Origin: Lindgomyces ingoldianus
Taxonomy: Eukaryota > Ascomycota > Dothideomycetes > Pleosporales > Lindgomycetaceae
Assembly (NCBI RefSeq): GCF_010093535.1
Contig: NW_022985202.1
Span: 209,741-273,740, forward strand
Reading direction: 5' to 3'
DNA length: 64,000 nucleotides
A program made the translations under genes and the position numbers. Below are positions 34,962 through 46,665 of this stretch, piece after piece (within the stretch, counting starts at the first letter, position 1; the number at the start of each line of letters is the position of its first letter). The notes under the pieces are model-generated. The model was not told where the DNA came from. It searched no databases and saw nothing but the letters and a program-made list of their open reading frames with translations.

Positions 34962-35978
34962 GTGGCTTCCATGGGTACTAGCTTACGAGGATGTCGGATT
35001 TCTGCAGCTAATTTGTTCAAGACTGCTCCAACGGCCATCTCTAGTCTTGATACTATTTCGATATCCATTGGCAAGGTTATTGGGATTTCGGAAAGTGGTT
35101 CGTCTGGATTCTACCGGTGTGGACTTTCGGCTGCATTTCCAGGAGTACAATCAGTAGCGCCATCGTCAATGCTGTTTCTTCTGTCAAGGTCTAGTGAAGG
35201 TAGATGAATTAAAAGTTGTGATTTCCTGTCTTGATTAGCAATTCTTTCCTGAAGGTTGCTTTCTGAAGGTTGCTCAGGGTGATCTGATTCTCATAATGTC
35301 CTGTGTCTCATGAAGTCCTACGCCTTCCAGATTGGTAAAAGAGAATAATTTCGCTGGAGGTTTGGACTATTGCTTGAGGGAGACACCGGGTTCGAGGTTT
35401 TGCATTGGAAGTGGCTGAGAATGAAAAGTGGCTGCTGATGGAGGGTGGCGATAAGGAATGCGGTCTCTCTACTTTGGCTGGCAGAGCTCTCGCTCAAAAG
35501 TTAAGATACGCTCTAATCCGTAAAAACTGTGGTCCAGCCCTGTATCTAGAAAGTCAGTGGTCCGTAGAACGCGTTTGGGCGTAGGGACTGGGTGTGTAGC
35601 TGTTGAGGAATGACCCTACGCGTTTCTCGGGGTGTCAGTTCAGGGCAGAAGTTCCAGATGAGCACCGAAAAGGGGCGTGCACGGAGGCCATTAACCGCAC
35701 GCACTATGCATACCTAGGTAACGGCTACTGGTGAGGCTATCCAGAAGTGTAGACGTTAAAAGTCTGGTGGTTGAAGGTTGAGGTTGAAATGACGTTTGAG
35801 TTAGCGAGAGGCGAATGCAACTTCAATCCGCGGTGCCAAGCCAGTCACATGCTCGTACATTCCACACCTCGCATCTGGGCTAATTTCAATAAAGAGCCAT
35901 GGATTCATATTTTGATAACGCGGTGAATGCTCAAACGCAAATTAGGCGGCTTCTACAATGTCTAGATCAAGGTCGCTC
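34962..35978. other. Intergenic, nothing recognised
   Basis: 3' flank of the small zinc-ribbon gene and of the minus-strand ORF that ends at 35979. It contains an imperfect direct repeat of GAAGGTTGCT near 35250-35275. No supported gene. Confidence 0.5.
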
Positions 35979-36662
35979 TCATAGAAACACTCCAGCCGAG
36001 GAATTGATCGATTGATTGTCAGAAATATCGAGTGCGCGGTTCATTATCTGAAGTGGGAACAGGTCCGCTACAGGAAACGAGAGCACAGCGTTGACAAACT
36101 CGCCTTCGGGATCCACTGGTGTAGGAATACTGGGTGCTGTAGTCCATCTTGGTGTTTCAAAGCTTGGGGTTAGGATGTTGGTCTTCGTGGGAGTATCTTC
36201 CTTGACCGTTTGCTCCTGTGCCAGACAGTACAGATAGCACCTGTCGTCAGGATTTAGTCCATTGAGAATTGCCCCACTGTATGGAATGATGGGCTGCCCG
36301 CGACAACAGAGGTACATGTCATAAAAGCAATGAGAAATGCTGTAGCTGCTTGTAAACCTACATGCTGGGTGAACGTCGGGAATTGGCTGGATGCCAGAGC
36401 CGTATGACACGTTGGTTCCTGGGACAACTGATACTGTGGGCGTAATGGACAGAGTGATGAATGAGGAAGATGGTGAAGAGTACAAAAAGATGCTGTGGCG
36501 AAACGTGAACCGTCTGAAGAAATAGCAAATGATAGGCTGGCTGAACTGAAGCAGTGGGGAGTGGAAGTCATCTTGCCTGGGGCACAGCTCTCTGAGCGCT
36601 ATGGCTCTCAAATGACTATAGCAAAGAATATCGAATACGGGTAAGCCACCCCTAAAACACAT
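35979..36662 (-). CDS. Hypothetical 227-residue protein with Cys-containing segment
   Basis: Continuous frame from ATG 36660-36662 to the stop at 35979. There is a hydrophobic/aromatic stretch around residues 50-80 (ICYFFRRF...FLYSS), a Ser/Thr-rich piece, then a segment with spaced cysteines (C-x11-C-x7-CC, and later C-x3-C in DDRCYLYC). The C-terminal third is Thr/Pro-rich. The pattern recalls the Cys-rich ectodomain of the gene at 17462, but it lacks a proper signal peptide at this start. An unseen upstream exon or an intron in the first 80 residues is likely. Function unknown. Confidence 0.4.
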   Translation of the reverse strand: MCFRGGLPVFDILCYSHLRAIALRELCPRQDDFHSPLLQFSQPIICYFFRRFTFRHSIFLYSSPSSSFITLSITPTVSVVPGTNVSYGSGIQPIPDVHPACRFTSSYSISHCFYDMYLCCRGQPIIPYSGAILNGLNPDDRCYLYCLAQEQTVKEDTPTKTNILTPSFETPRWTTAPSIPTPVDPEGEFVNAVLSFPVADLFPLQIMNRALDISDNQSINSSAGVFL

Positions 36663-38325
36663 TTCCACAGCTACCAGACTGAAAAGGATAAATACTTAGT
36701 TTCTCCATGATCGCCACTTATTACTACTGTTGGCCCCACAAAGCCTTGCGAAATTCGCATAGGCATCTCTAGATCCAATAATAGATAGTTACCCAATCAC
36801 TGAAGATCAAGTTCTAGGAGCACTCGGGAGAAGATGCCTGCTAGTGATACTTGGCGACCGGATTTCGAATTGCCACAGCCCCAGCCTTACGCTCTTTATC
36901 CTCTATAATCCATAGTTCTTAGGTCGCCACGGCCCTTGCGGCTAACGGCAGTGTCATAGCCTTGGCCATCGTCACTGTCTCGGGGCCTGCGCTGGGCACA
37001 TCTGCATAACTGAGTGTGCGCCAAGAGAGAATGCCAGGACTCGGGAATTGATTCGAAGGAAACAAAAACAGAAGAAGAACATGCCAGGCCCTAATTTAGG
37101 AGAAGTATTTGGAACTCCCTAAATCTTTCTTGATCCCAGTAAAAGACTCAAACGCTCGACATGTTCCGTAATCACCACCAACATCACCAGATCAAAGCCC
37201 AGATCAAAGCCACCGACAACCTACTGGAAAAGCAAGACATCGGTCCACCTCTAGTTACTCTGAACCCCAACTGCCATCGTAAGCTCGAGCTGCACCCCTT
37301 GCCCCTATTCGCATGACACAGTTTCACAAGAAAACACCACGAACCCATGGTTTTTTCCACATCGCTCTCGTTGACGGCCTGCATTGCATTTGAAACACAT
37401 CCCAGGTTTCAGCTAGCGCGCTGCGCCACTTGCCCTTTTTGTGACCCCTGTTATTTATCGTTGCAAAGCGTTCAGGTTTGGGCACACCTAAGATTTCTTG
37501 AATTTGTGCTTCCAAGTGAACAAAATTTCAGTTAAGGCGGAAATTAACAGAGAGTCTTCACCTTGCCTTGAAAACGCACTCGTCACTTTCACGCTCCAGG
37601 GTTGCGTTGCCATGGTAAATTCGACCCCACTCTTGTGTGATGTGGCACCGGGGATGATGCCAGGGCATTCGCTTGGAGCCGCTGAAAAGGGAACAGCGAA
37701 ATAGGTGTATTAACGATAAACATGATCTTTCTTGGACTGTAAAAATACAGTTAGACGGCGCTAGCCTAAAGCAGAATTTGTGCAAAGTCCTTGTAACTTA
37801 CACTACCACCGCAACTTAGATTTCTAAGGCACGTTTTTGTTAGCGTATTACATATGCTAAGAGTTCAGCTAACATCTCATAGGGCAGATCTTTAGCAGAA
37901 TTCCAAAGAGACAGCGGACAGTATGTTACGACATACACAATTTTCGAATCTGATCAATCATCACTAATGGTTTTAATAATCCGAAAAGGGGGAAATACCG
38001 CTAAGCACGTGCCTTCACTGGTCTGGCGCCACAAGGCGACCCCAACGCGGGTCTCAGACTGGTAAGTTCCTAAAATATCAACGGCCAGCCATGTTCCCTG
38101 CACATCCCAAAACAAACTCCATCTCGCAGCGTCCTTTTATCCGCACCTGCATAAACACCATCACACAGACACACTCACACCGCACTTTCCCCCGGTTTTT
38201 TGGATTATTGAGAGCAACAAGCCTGGCAAGCGAATGTCCTTTCGAATTCACGACGATTCACAGCGCCCGAACTCCTACCTATTGACATCGACAGTGACAG
38301 TGACGAGAAGACTCAAGAGAATGAC
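36663..38325. other. Intergenic; promoter of the She3-like gene at the right end
   Basis: No supported gene in 1.6 kb. A palindromic CACGTG lies at 38006-38011, and the last 230 bp are pyrimidine-rich. The frame of the She3-like protein stays open upstream to a stop at 38209-38211, with an acidic run (IDIDSDSDEK), so a 5' exon with its acceptor near 38263 is possible. Confidence 0.45.
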
Positions 38326-39288
38326 ATGAACGCTGTTGGCTGGAGCTACGACGACGCACTCCGATCCGCTCACACAACCACCCCACCACCGGCAACTATG
38401 CCCTCCATGTACACCTCCCCACGAAACACAACCGGTCCTCTTGCCGTCGACACTGCATCCATGTCACCCTCTGACCACAGCTCGACTGCCTCTCCATGGC
38501 AACGCATGAATCCGCACGCTGCCCCGCAAACCAACTCCAAAACATCCCAATATATCGACAAGATCACCCAAGAGAACGAGCGTCTGCGACGAGAACTAAA
38601 GGCCGAGCGCGCCGCCCGGGAGAACGAGGCAAAGCAAGTGTCAGCTGCGAGGACGAGAGCCGAAGACTCCCGTGGAGAGCTTCAGCACCTGCAAGTGCTC
38701 GTTGACGCCAACAAACGGGCCATAGAGCGAAAAGATCGCAAGCTCGATGAAATGAAGGCCTCGCTAGAACTAGAATCCAAACGGCGGAAAGAGGCCGAGG
38801 CCCGGGCCGAGGAAGCCCTAAGCATGCTTGGAGATATCCGATCAGAGACGCAGCGAGAGCTTGCGGCAGCATACGAGATGAGGCATCTTGCCGAGACGAA
38901 CGCCGAAGCTGCCAGGGACGGTTTCAAGCGCATCACTGATGGCTATGAGCGGAAAGTACGCGCTATCAACGAGGAACTAAACGAGTTACGGAAGGAACGG
39001 ATGGAGGACGCAGATCAGATCAAGCGGCAGATGATCATCAGCGACCAAATCCAGCATGAGACGGCCAGAAAGCTTCGAACAGAGGATAAGATGACCGACA
39101 TGATGGCCCAGTACAAAGCAGAGCATCGAGCCGAGGTAGACAACCTAGTTCAAGAGGCCGAACAAATGCGCTTGGCTCTCCCATCCAAAGAAGCAGAAGC
39201 AGCCGAAGTGATCAAGGAGATGAAAGAGATCCGGGATAAAATGAAGTGGGTCATGGCTCTCAAGGCCCAGCAGAGCAACAGCAAATAG
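38326..39288 (+). CDS. She3-like coiled-coil protein, 320 residues
   Basis: Single exon as modelled. Residues 1-65 are Ser/Thr/Pro-rich. From about 75 to 315 it is almost entirely charged heptad-like sequence (ENERLRRELKAERAARENEAK, AEARAEEALSMLGDIRSETQRELAAAYEM, GFKRITDGYERKV), i.e. a long coiled coil. It resembles the filamentous-fungal proteins annotated as SWI5-dependent HO expression protein 3 (She3 family). Yeast She3 links mRNA-bound She2 to myosin Myo4 for ASH1 mRNA transport. In filamentous fungi the role is not settled. No membrane segment or signal peptide. The start may lie further upstream on another exon. Confidence 0.65.
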   Translation: MNAVGWSYDDALRSAHTTTPPPATMPSMYTSPRNTTGPLAVDTASMSPSDHSSTASPWQRMNPHAAPQTNSKTSQYIDKITQENERLRRELKAERAARENEAKQVSAARTRAEDSRGELQHLQVLVDANKRAIERKDRKLDEMKASLELESKRRKEAEARAEEALSMLGDIRSETQRELAAAYEMRHLAETNAEAARDGFKRITDGYERKVRAINEELNELRKERMEDADQIKRQMIISDQIQHETARKLRTEDKMTDMMAQYKAEHRAEVDNLVQEAEQMRLALPSKEAEAAEVIKEMKEIRDKMKWVMALKAQQSNSK

Positions 39289-39801
39289 GGCTTTTTTGTC
39301 ATGACGCATATTAACGAGTTAATGAATTCTGGATAGATCGGATCTGTACAATATCGGCCCGAGGCGGCACTTCGGGGCGCTTTGTAGGGTTCAGATGTGC
39401 ATCATAGGGTAGGGCGTTGCATAGGCATGGTCGGATAATGGGATAGGTATGGGTGTCGATTTTTGCAATTGGATCATTGTCTTCGGCATCTAAACGATGC
39501 CGCTTCATCTTTGCCTTAATACTGCTTGAATTCTCGTACCCCCGTCCTTCGTTACGGGACTGAAGAGGCTAAACTAAAGTGTTAGGTACCTTACTGGGCT
39601 TCAGTGAGCAGTCAAGACGTCCACAAAAGTAACTGGAATTTCCAGAATTGTACGCAAGGAGATCACGACACTACATGTTACTCTAACGGAAAATTAAGGC
39701 GGAGGTTAAACCTCAACGCCTCTAACAGATCTCCCATCTCTCACTAATCACCAATCGTTCCCCCAGCAAACCACCCACCCTTCCGTCCTTTCACCTCCAA
39801 C
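39289..39801. other. Convergent 3' intergenic region
   Basis: About 510 bp between the stop codons of the She3-like gene and the minus-strand 97-residue gene. It shows no coding signal. 39720-39800 is pyrimidine-rich. Confidence 0.6.
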
Positions 39802-40195
39802 CTACCCGTTCATCTGCATCCCTCCCTGCCCAAACCTAACCTTATCGCCCAACCCCAGCCTCGCATACTCATCCTTCTTCTTCTGCTTCTCAACCTCCTT
39901 CTGCTTAAGCTTCTCGTACTCTTCCTCCGACCCAGCAAGGACGTTTTGTTTATCTTTGCTAGACGAAGGGGAGAGTCTGCGTTTTGCGGCTGAGAGCGCG
40001 GAGTGCATTGCAGATTTTGATTTGGATAGGGATCTGTGAGTGAGGGGTGTGAGTCAGAAAAAGTAATGTAGTATCGTTCGTAGAGTTGCGGAGGAGGGAG
40101 AGGAAACAAGGCTGACGAAGGAGACTAGCTTACTTTTGTTTTTGCTGCGCTACTGGGTCGATTGATTCTAGGGATGGTCGATGGTGTGCTTGCAT
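39802..40195 (-). CDS. Small Lys/Glu-rich conserved-looking protein, 97 residues
   Basis: Exon 1 is 40195-40134 (62 bp) and exon 2 is 40033-39802, with a 100-bp intron (GTAAGC donor, CTCACAG acceptor). The join keeps frame and yields a continuous hydrophilic protein: Gln-rich start, a Ser/Lys stretch (QKQKSLSKSKSAMHSALSAAKRR), then SKDKQNVLAG, a Lys/Glu helix (EEEYEKLKQKEVEKQKKKDEYARLG) and a Gly-rich end (GDKVRFGQGG). No membrane segment. The regularity and splice fit indicate a real gene. Family unknown to me, possibly a nuclear or ribosome-associated small protein. Confidence 0.65.
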
Positions 40196-42282
40196 GTCTT
40201 TGCTATCGCTGTTGCTGTTCTTGGATGCGTCGAAGGGATTCGAGCTCATGGCTATTGGCTGGCTGCTAACAGTATGTCGAGGCGACGCTTCAAATTCGCC
40301 TGGCATGTCTTAAGGGTCTTGGAGATTGTGTTGGATGATGGAGAAGATTACGCTGAGAACAAGCTCGATGATACTAGATTAATTGATGATGCTTCGAAGA
40401 TTCGTCAATCGCACTTGAGGAGGATATTTGTATTCGCTGACTGCAAAAATATTTCCAGGCTGAGTACGTGTAGCTTGTCGTGGCCTGATGCAGAAGGTTC
40501 TTGGAGAGGAAGGTGTTCAGTCTTGACAAGATAGTGAATTGCGTCGTCTTGATGATAATGATGAATGTTGGGGTAAACGTAGTTTTGCAGCCTGCACGAA
40601 GACGGAAAGGATCAGAGATATTGGCTGTGGTGTGTGAATAATGTGCATATAATTGATTGTCAAAGTGGTGGTGATGTGGTGGTATCTGCCTGGCCTTAGG
40701 CACCTTTATGTCCACGTAAGATTACCATCTTGTTCATATCACACTCACAGGAATTAAGAGAGAGCTATGCGCTGTATGGATCGTTTATTGCTCATACTTG
40801 CGTTATTGATAATCGTTGTGGGTATCCTAGAGGGTTAAGCCAACTCAGGGTTGCATTTCTGCTTCTGGGGGTATGTGGGATGGGTTAGTCGTGCAAGGCA
40901 TCGATGTACGCGTGTGAGACACGGCTAGCCCCGGAAGGAAGCTTGGTCAGATGGCCATTGGGTCTTTCGCTGATGTACGGAATAGACGCTTGAGAAAGTC
41001 ATCTTGCGTTCATCGAGCGCGGGAACCACTGCTTGACTGGCTGATTGGCTCATTCAGGACGGCTGCACGTCTTCATAGGATCTTTCTCCCCGCGGTTGAA
41101 GACATTGGGTAGCGTGATTGGTTCTTTCTGCATCGCTAATTCGTTAGGATTGAATGACTCCATCGCCCACTAGAGATGTCCTAGTAGTCCATGTTAACAA
41201 GGCTTTGAATGCGAAAGATTCTGCAAGGATGCAAGGCCTGAATGCGAGACGGCCTTGGCTTACGATACACGAACAGCCTGAGGACATTGGGAGTCATCGC
41301 TTGCCGCGCCACATGAGAAAGCCATCCATGAATATTTTCAACACCACCTTCAGATGCCACTGCGAAAACTCCGACCGCATCGTATTCTAGACGGTACAGT
41401 TTCAATGACTCAGAAGGCTGTGCTCAAAACAAAGCAACTATCATCATTTAAGCATGCATTGCGAAACCATCCCAGAAACAGCAGTACATAAAATCGCCCG
41501 GCAGCATGAAGATGCTAACCATCCACATGGTTCTTGATAGGTGATGAGAAGGTGGAGGCGTTCACCTCTGATACCTGACGGTATTTTCATGGAGAAGGCC
41601 CTCAGCGACAAACGATCACTAGAAGCTAACGAAGTCGAGTCGACCCCACCCACGCCGTGTGATTCTTGGAGACATAACATTATACCTCCATGCTTTGGAG
41701 CGAATAGTGGTGATCTTCCGAGAGATAAGCTCCAGAAGCCCAAACACACCGCTTGCCATTCATCGAAATACCGTGCTAGAGAGCAGGACAACGTTTTCCG
41801 ACATTTTTGTCCCACGCTAAACGTAGCATCTGTTGGTGCTTCGCTACAGGAAGGAAGATACTTGACATAAAGACTTGCCGAGCCAGATTAACAAACGATA
41901 GCAAGTGAAGAGCGATCGTCATCAGATTCGGTTTGTAGGACTGGCAGGAGGCGAGACCGCCCTTTTTATATGGCGGCCCGCTTCCTTTGGTGATGAGACA
42001 GGGGTGAAAGAGCGGTGGCAGGGGTTTCGAGGCGGGAGGATTTGATGCAGGAACACATATGTTGTGGAGGGGAAAGCGACGCTGCTTAACCAAGGTTTGA
42101 GAAGCCGGGTCTCACGCCATGAAGGAGAAGAGCATGGATGAGAGGCTGAGAGGCTAGACACTCACATAACCAATCCAACCTAGTTGAAAGACTCAGGAAA
42201 TGGAAGTTGTCACTAAAGAGATATCATCGCTTCCAGTATATACAGCTGCATTGAAGCCCGTGCCACTAGGCCAATTGCCCGT
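40196..42282. other. 2.1 kb without recognisable gene
   Basis: A plus-strand ORF at 40181-40534 begins with a hydrophobic stretch but overlaps the promoter and first codons of the 97-residue gene, and is not convincing. The rest has short frames only. The stretch after 41880 is the 3' flank of the complex I subunit gene. Confidence 0.5.
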
Positions 42283-43082
42283 CTACTCGTTTGGTGATCG
42301 GTCAACCGGCTGCTCACCCTTGATGGTTCCCTCTCTCAGAGCCTGGAGCTTGCGCTCGTTGTCCTCGAATGCGTCTTTCCTATACTTCTCAATAGCGTGA
42401 CTGATGTTTGCCTGGCTGCCTGCAGGGACATTGTATGGGGATCCGACATTAAAGACACTGCTTTCGTTAGCCCAGAGTATCGTACATGCAACCCCCTCTC
42501 GTCACGCGAGGGCGTCCAGCGCCTATAAAATCCAATTTCGTATAGCTTCCTTCCTTGTGCAATATAGCACACCTAGAAGCTGAGAGGAACGTACTCAGGA
42601 GACCTCAGATCAATGAATTCCTGTGGTTTCGAATTTGCAAACAACACGCGATCCGAGCCCGCCTGCTCCAACAATCTGACGTGAAGGTCATTCTTCGCGG
42701 CCCATTCCTCCTGGTGACTGTGATATTCTGCGATCATGCGTGTGAGGAGTGGTGGTGAGTCAGAGTCGGGGTCTGGTCGCGAGACTTGGTAAAGGGCACC
42801 AAGGGTTGGGACAAGGGCCACGGTTCCCCAGAATCCCCACTGCATACCCAGTCATTTCAGTATGGCTAGAATACCAATTCATGGCTAGGATAGATCCACT
42901 GGAAGTTGTGGAGCAAAGCAATTGGTGTTGAGGGGAGGCAGACGTACCCCGAAGGACTCGTTCACTGGGGCATGGCCGGCAGCGTGAGTGTGTTCGTCGT
43001 GGGCATATCGGCGCGGCTGCCGTGTGAGGTTGATTCGGGATTTTCGGGCAGTGGAAACTGCTGTCCGGCGGAGCGATTGCAT
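42283..43082 (-). CDS. nuo17.8: NADH:ubiquinone oxidoreductase 17.8 kDa-type accessory subunit, mitochondrial, 185 residues
   Basis: Exons 43082-42948, 42839-42595 and 42460-42283. The introns are 108 and 134 bp with GT..AG ends. The start at 43080-43082 gives MQSLRRTAVSTARK..., an Arg/Ser-rich presequence for mitochondria. The frame is open 15 codons further up, but that ATG adds a non-typical extension. APVNESFG is followed after the intron by a membrane helix (WGFWGTVALVPTLGALY), then SRPD, EEWAAKNDLH, LLEQAGSDR and, in the last exon, VFNVGSPYNVPAGSQANI and a charged tail (EDNERKLQALREG). This matches the fungal complex I accessory subunit of Neurospora (17.8 kDa; the NUZM type in Yarrowia), a single-pass inner-membrane protein. 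Confidence 0.85.
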
Positions 43083-43444
43083 GGCTGTGGATGGAGGCTT
43101 TCGTTGAGAGGTGGGAGCTCTCGCCATGATGCGCTTGGGGGTGGTGCCAAGGGCATTAGGCGCTTGCCGCTATAGGCTTAGTACAACATCTCATCCATGG
43201 AAGCCCTTCCACGCATGCACGCCTCCAACCCTTGGTACAACGACTCACTCCGAGCACCCGGCTTCTTGCGGCTTTCCATTAAGGCTCCGAACAGATCCCT
43301 CGTTCTCAACATGACAGACTTTTAGGAACTGAGTGATGGCATCCTCTTCATCATATTCTATCAGTTGGTGAGTTCTGGCTAACCACAACGTTGAAGCTGA
43401 ACCATGAGCGCTATGTGCTTCTGCGACGATTCCATTTAGTGTAA

Positions 43445-44270
43445 CCGAGATTGGAAGACTTCACGGAGTCGCAGATATTCAAAAATGTATCAGTAGCAGA
43501 TGATGAACGCCGAATTGACCTCTCTAGTCGATTCCTCGAACACCTCCAGGATCCGAGGGACTCCTTCAGGTTCGCATTAGCATCACCTCTTCCTAGTCCA
43601 TTTATTTCATCTCAGATTCTGTTGCAACATAAATCCGGCTGGTTATTGTACATAGCTGGAATGTTGATACTATCATGTCGGAGGATATGCTTCACGCTTT
43701 CCACATGCGATGGCCAAACACCCGGCTATATGTTCGAAAGCTTCGACAAGGCTCTCTTTCGTCACCGAAGCTTTACCTACTTCAAGTCTCGGCAGCGTGT
43801 AAGTACTGCTATTCACATCACGCTTTATCTCTTTCCGGTGGCTGAAGATCTTCTTGCTTCAATATGTCGGTCTTCGAGTGCTGTCATTCAACATCCACAA
43901 AATTTTATCTTCATCGATGATCTCTCCGTGATGTCGGTGGAGGTCAGTTGAATCATCCTTTGGAGCCAGGTAGCACTTTACCCACTCTGGAAGGTCTCAC
44001 CATAGAGGCATGTGATTATAACTTCACTAAACACCATTGTGAGCGATGGCTCCATTCGTGAGCTGCTCGAAACTTCGATGCTTGAATTTCGGCTCATCGG
44101 CCCCTCACGTATTGTTTTAAACCTTAGTAGCCCCGTTTCACATTTGCATTCACTGGGATTTGGAGACGACCGGTGAGCCTCTACGAAGATATCTACCAAA
44201 GGAGGGGAGCATGAGGCCCTTAAACTCGCTCTACAGTTTACCAAGTCCATTCTAAAGTAGTCGGAATTTC
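43445..44270 (+). pseudogene. Decayed coding locus of unknown family
   Basis: Frame 43451-43798 is open and protein-like (EDFTESQIFKNVSVADDERRI, then SGWLLYIAGMLILSCRR and TLSTCDGQTPGY), ending at a good GTAAGT donor, but it lacks an ATG. A later block (about 43960-44265) in another frame reads VIITSLNTIVSDGSIRELLE and FRLIGPSRIVLNLSSPVSHL before stops. The pieces could be exons of one gene or remains of one. Identity unknown. Confidence 0.3.
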
Positions 44271-45383
44271 ACCATCTATAACCATGTGGTAAGTTTTCCC
44301 AAAATTCCCTGGTCGACTATTTTACTCAGACATCGCAATTCTCTAAAGTACCTACCTATGCGTGCAAATCGTGAAGACCTACAAGACACAATGACCCTTG
44401 AGGGTACCGCTCCGGAAGCACCTACCTCCCGTGTTTACGGGACTTAAGCGTCGTACTTCCACCACTACGCAGAATGTTCTAAAATGGAATATATTTCTAC
44501 CAATAGGTACTCGGCCTCATCTACACCCTGGATTGAATAATTTCATGTTGACCTACTGGCCTGCTAGAGCTGCTACAGCTCTTTGCCGACATGGGCATTT
44601 GTGAAACTTGATAGTATCAGCACGAACTCCTCTAGATGTTTGATACTCTTTGTTTCTACCTGTACAAGCTTGTGCTGAACATTTACTGCGAGAATTATTT
44701 GAGTGCCTTCTTTTTGGTCGAGATAAGTGAGTTGAACACTGTCGCGGTTCGCTTCTGGCACGGAGGAGAACGATCCTCTCTCCCACATGAGGATCGTTCC
44801 ATGTTGCATCCACATACGAACCAAATCATCTACACTGGGGGTGCGTTAGATGGCACACGGACATCTTAAGTGATAGTGATGCCAGGGATTTTAGGTAGTG
44901 CAGAGAAAAAGGTACCCAAGCTCAATTTTCATATGGGAGACTCTGATGTCAATCGAATTCTCCTTCTATTTTATTCGGAATATGAAACGATAGACTTATA
45001 CATCCCTCAGAATCGTTGCCTCGGACTGCACTTCGCAGGGACTGCCTAAAGTGGTAGGCATCGGACTCTCCGACTCTCAAATTGCCCCACCCCTGTCGAG
45101 CCTCGGCATCTTTCTCATCTACCGCAACTCGTGGACGTTCCCCACACCTCCAAGCTTCAGACACTACTACACCGGGCATGAAATGACAAGTAATCATGCT
45201 TGTTCCTCTGGCATGTGCAACTACATAAATACTCACCCCCCCCCCCCCCCCCCAGCCAATTGCCCCCTACCGTGATCGAATATTCATCGCATCGAGGACC
45301 GAAACATCACGTTCCTACTGCTGGGGATTAGCATCCATCTTCCACACCACAAGCCCCTTATCCTATTTGACTTCCAACATACA
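44271..45383. other. Intergenic, with reductase promoter
   Basis: No supported gene. A minus-strand frame at 44573-44824 is open for over 80 codons without an ATG and has a protein-like feel, possibly part of the neighbouring decayed locus. The right end is the reductase 5' flank, with an 18-C run. Confidence 0.4.
45236..45253 (+). repeat. Poly-C tract, 18 C
   Basis: Uninterrupted run of 18 cytosines 130 bp upstream of the alkenal reductase start codon. Length may be unreliable in sequencing. Confidence 0.9.
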
Positions 45384-46665
45384 ATGCCTTCCTTCACATC
45401 TGTGCACCTCGCCGAGCGACCGAAAGATCGCATTGTCCCCGGAAAAACCTTCACGACGAAACAGCGCTCTGTTCCTACCATATCCACCCTTAAAGATGGC
45501 GAAGTCCTCTTCCAGACACTTTACCTTTCTCTCGACCCGGCAATGCGTAGTTGGCTGAATCCCACTCGTTCATATATCCCACCTGTCCAGATAGATGAAG
45601 TGATGCGCGGCTACGGCATTGGCATTGTCCAAGCTTCGAAATCCCAAAAGTTCCCAGTAGGCACCTATGCGAGCGGAATGTGTGGTTGGACTGAATATGC
45701 TGTTCTAAAAGACAAACAACTCGAAGCACTTGAGTTACCCGAAGGAGCTGTGCCGACGGATGAGCTGGGCGTTCTGGGTATGACTGCTTTAACGGCGTAT
45801 TTTGGGATTCTTGATGTTGGGCAAGTGAAGGAAGGAGACTTTGTGGTTGTGTCTGGGGCTGCGGGTGCGACGGGAAGTGTTGTGGGGCAGATTGCGAAGA
45901 TTAAGGGAGCCAGGGTTCTAGGTCTCGCCGGTGCCGACGATAAGGTGAAGTGGTTGAAGGAAGAACTGGGATATGACGAAGCCCTTAATTACAAGGACCC
46001 GGAATTTAGGAAGAAGTTCCGCGAAGCGACGAAGGTATGTTGAACGAATTCTACTGCCCTCCGATTTCTGATATTCCGATAGGGTTTGATCGATGTCTAC
46101 TTCGATAACGGTAGGTGCTTGTTTCTGTTCGTATTGCGAAAGGTTGCTAACTACAAAAGTTGGTGGCGAAATCCTGGACATGGCACTTGCGAGAGCAAAG
46201 CCTCATGCTCGATTCATCATGTGCGGTGCTATTAGCGAGTACAACAAGACCAAACCGCAAGGACCAAAGGTAACTTATCATATCCATAACAATATCAGAG
46301 TTAAAGTTTGTAGAACTATCTTATGATCATCTCCATGCGAATTCGGTAAGAGGATACAATGCGGCATTAAACCTCTCGTCTAACAAGATCTAGGATGCAA
46401 GGCTTCATTGTCACAGACTACACGGCGCAATTCCCCAAAGCGAAGAAGCAACTCGCGCAATGGCTATCAGAAGGAAAGCTGAAGCGGAAAGAAACGATTA
46501 TCAAAGGTGGTCTTCCGAAAGCTGAACAGGCACTCGTAGACCTATTCAATGGAGCAAATACAGGTAGGTAAACTTCAAGGCACAGTAAGTAACATGCTGC
46601 TAACCGCCACAGGGAAATTACTAGTGGAGGTTGCACAGCCGGAAGATGCAAAGGCAAAGTTATGA
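45384..46665 (+). CDS. NADP-dependent alkenal/enone reductase, MDR superfamily (zinc-less), 347 residues
   Basis: Exons 45384-46034, 46083-46110, 46160-46269, 46314-46345, 46394-46563 and 46613-46665. The introns are 44-49 bp. Two exons are tiny (28 and 32 bp), but the joined frame is continuous: DVYFDN+VGGEILDMAL, then NYLMIISMRIRMQGFIV. N-terminal GroES-like part (LSLDPAMRSWLNPTRSYIPPV) and nucleotide-binding motif SGAAGATGSVVGQIAK (residues 157-172) mark the leukotriene B4 dehydrogenase/double-bond reductase group. This group reduces the C=C of alpha,beta-unsaturated aldehydes and ketones with NADPH, in the cytosol. Length is typical. Substrate unknown. Confidence 0.9.

Noticed and set aside
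38370..38936. Antisense frames within the She3-like gene
   Set aside because: They arise from the strongly biased codon use of the coiled coil; no independent features.
40181..40534. 117-codon plus-strand frame with a signal-peptide-like start
   Set aside because: It overlaps the first codons and promoter of the better supported minus-strand gene ending at 40195, and shows no domain after the hydrophobic start.
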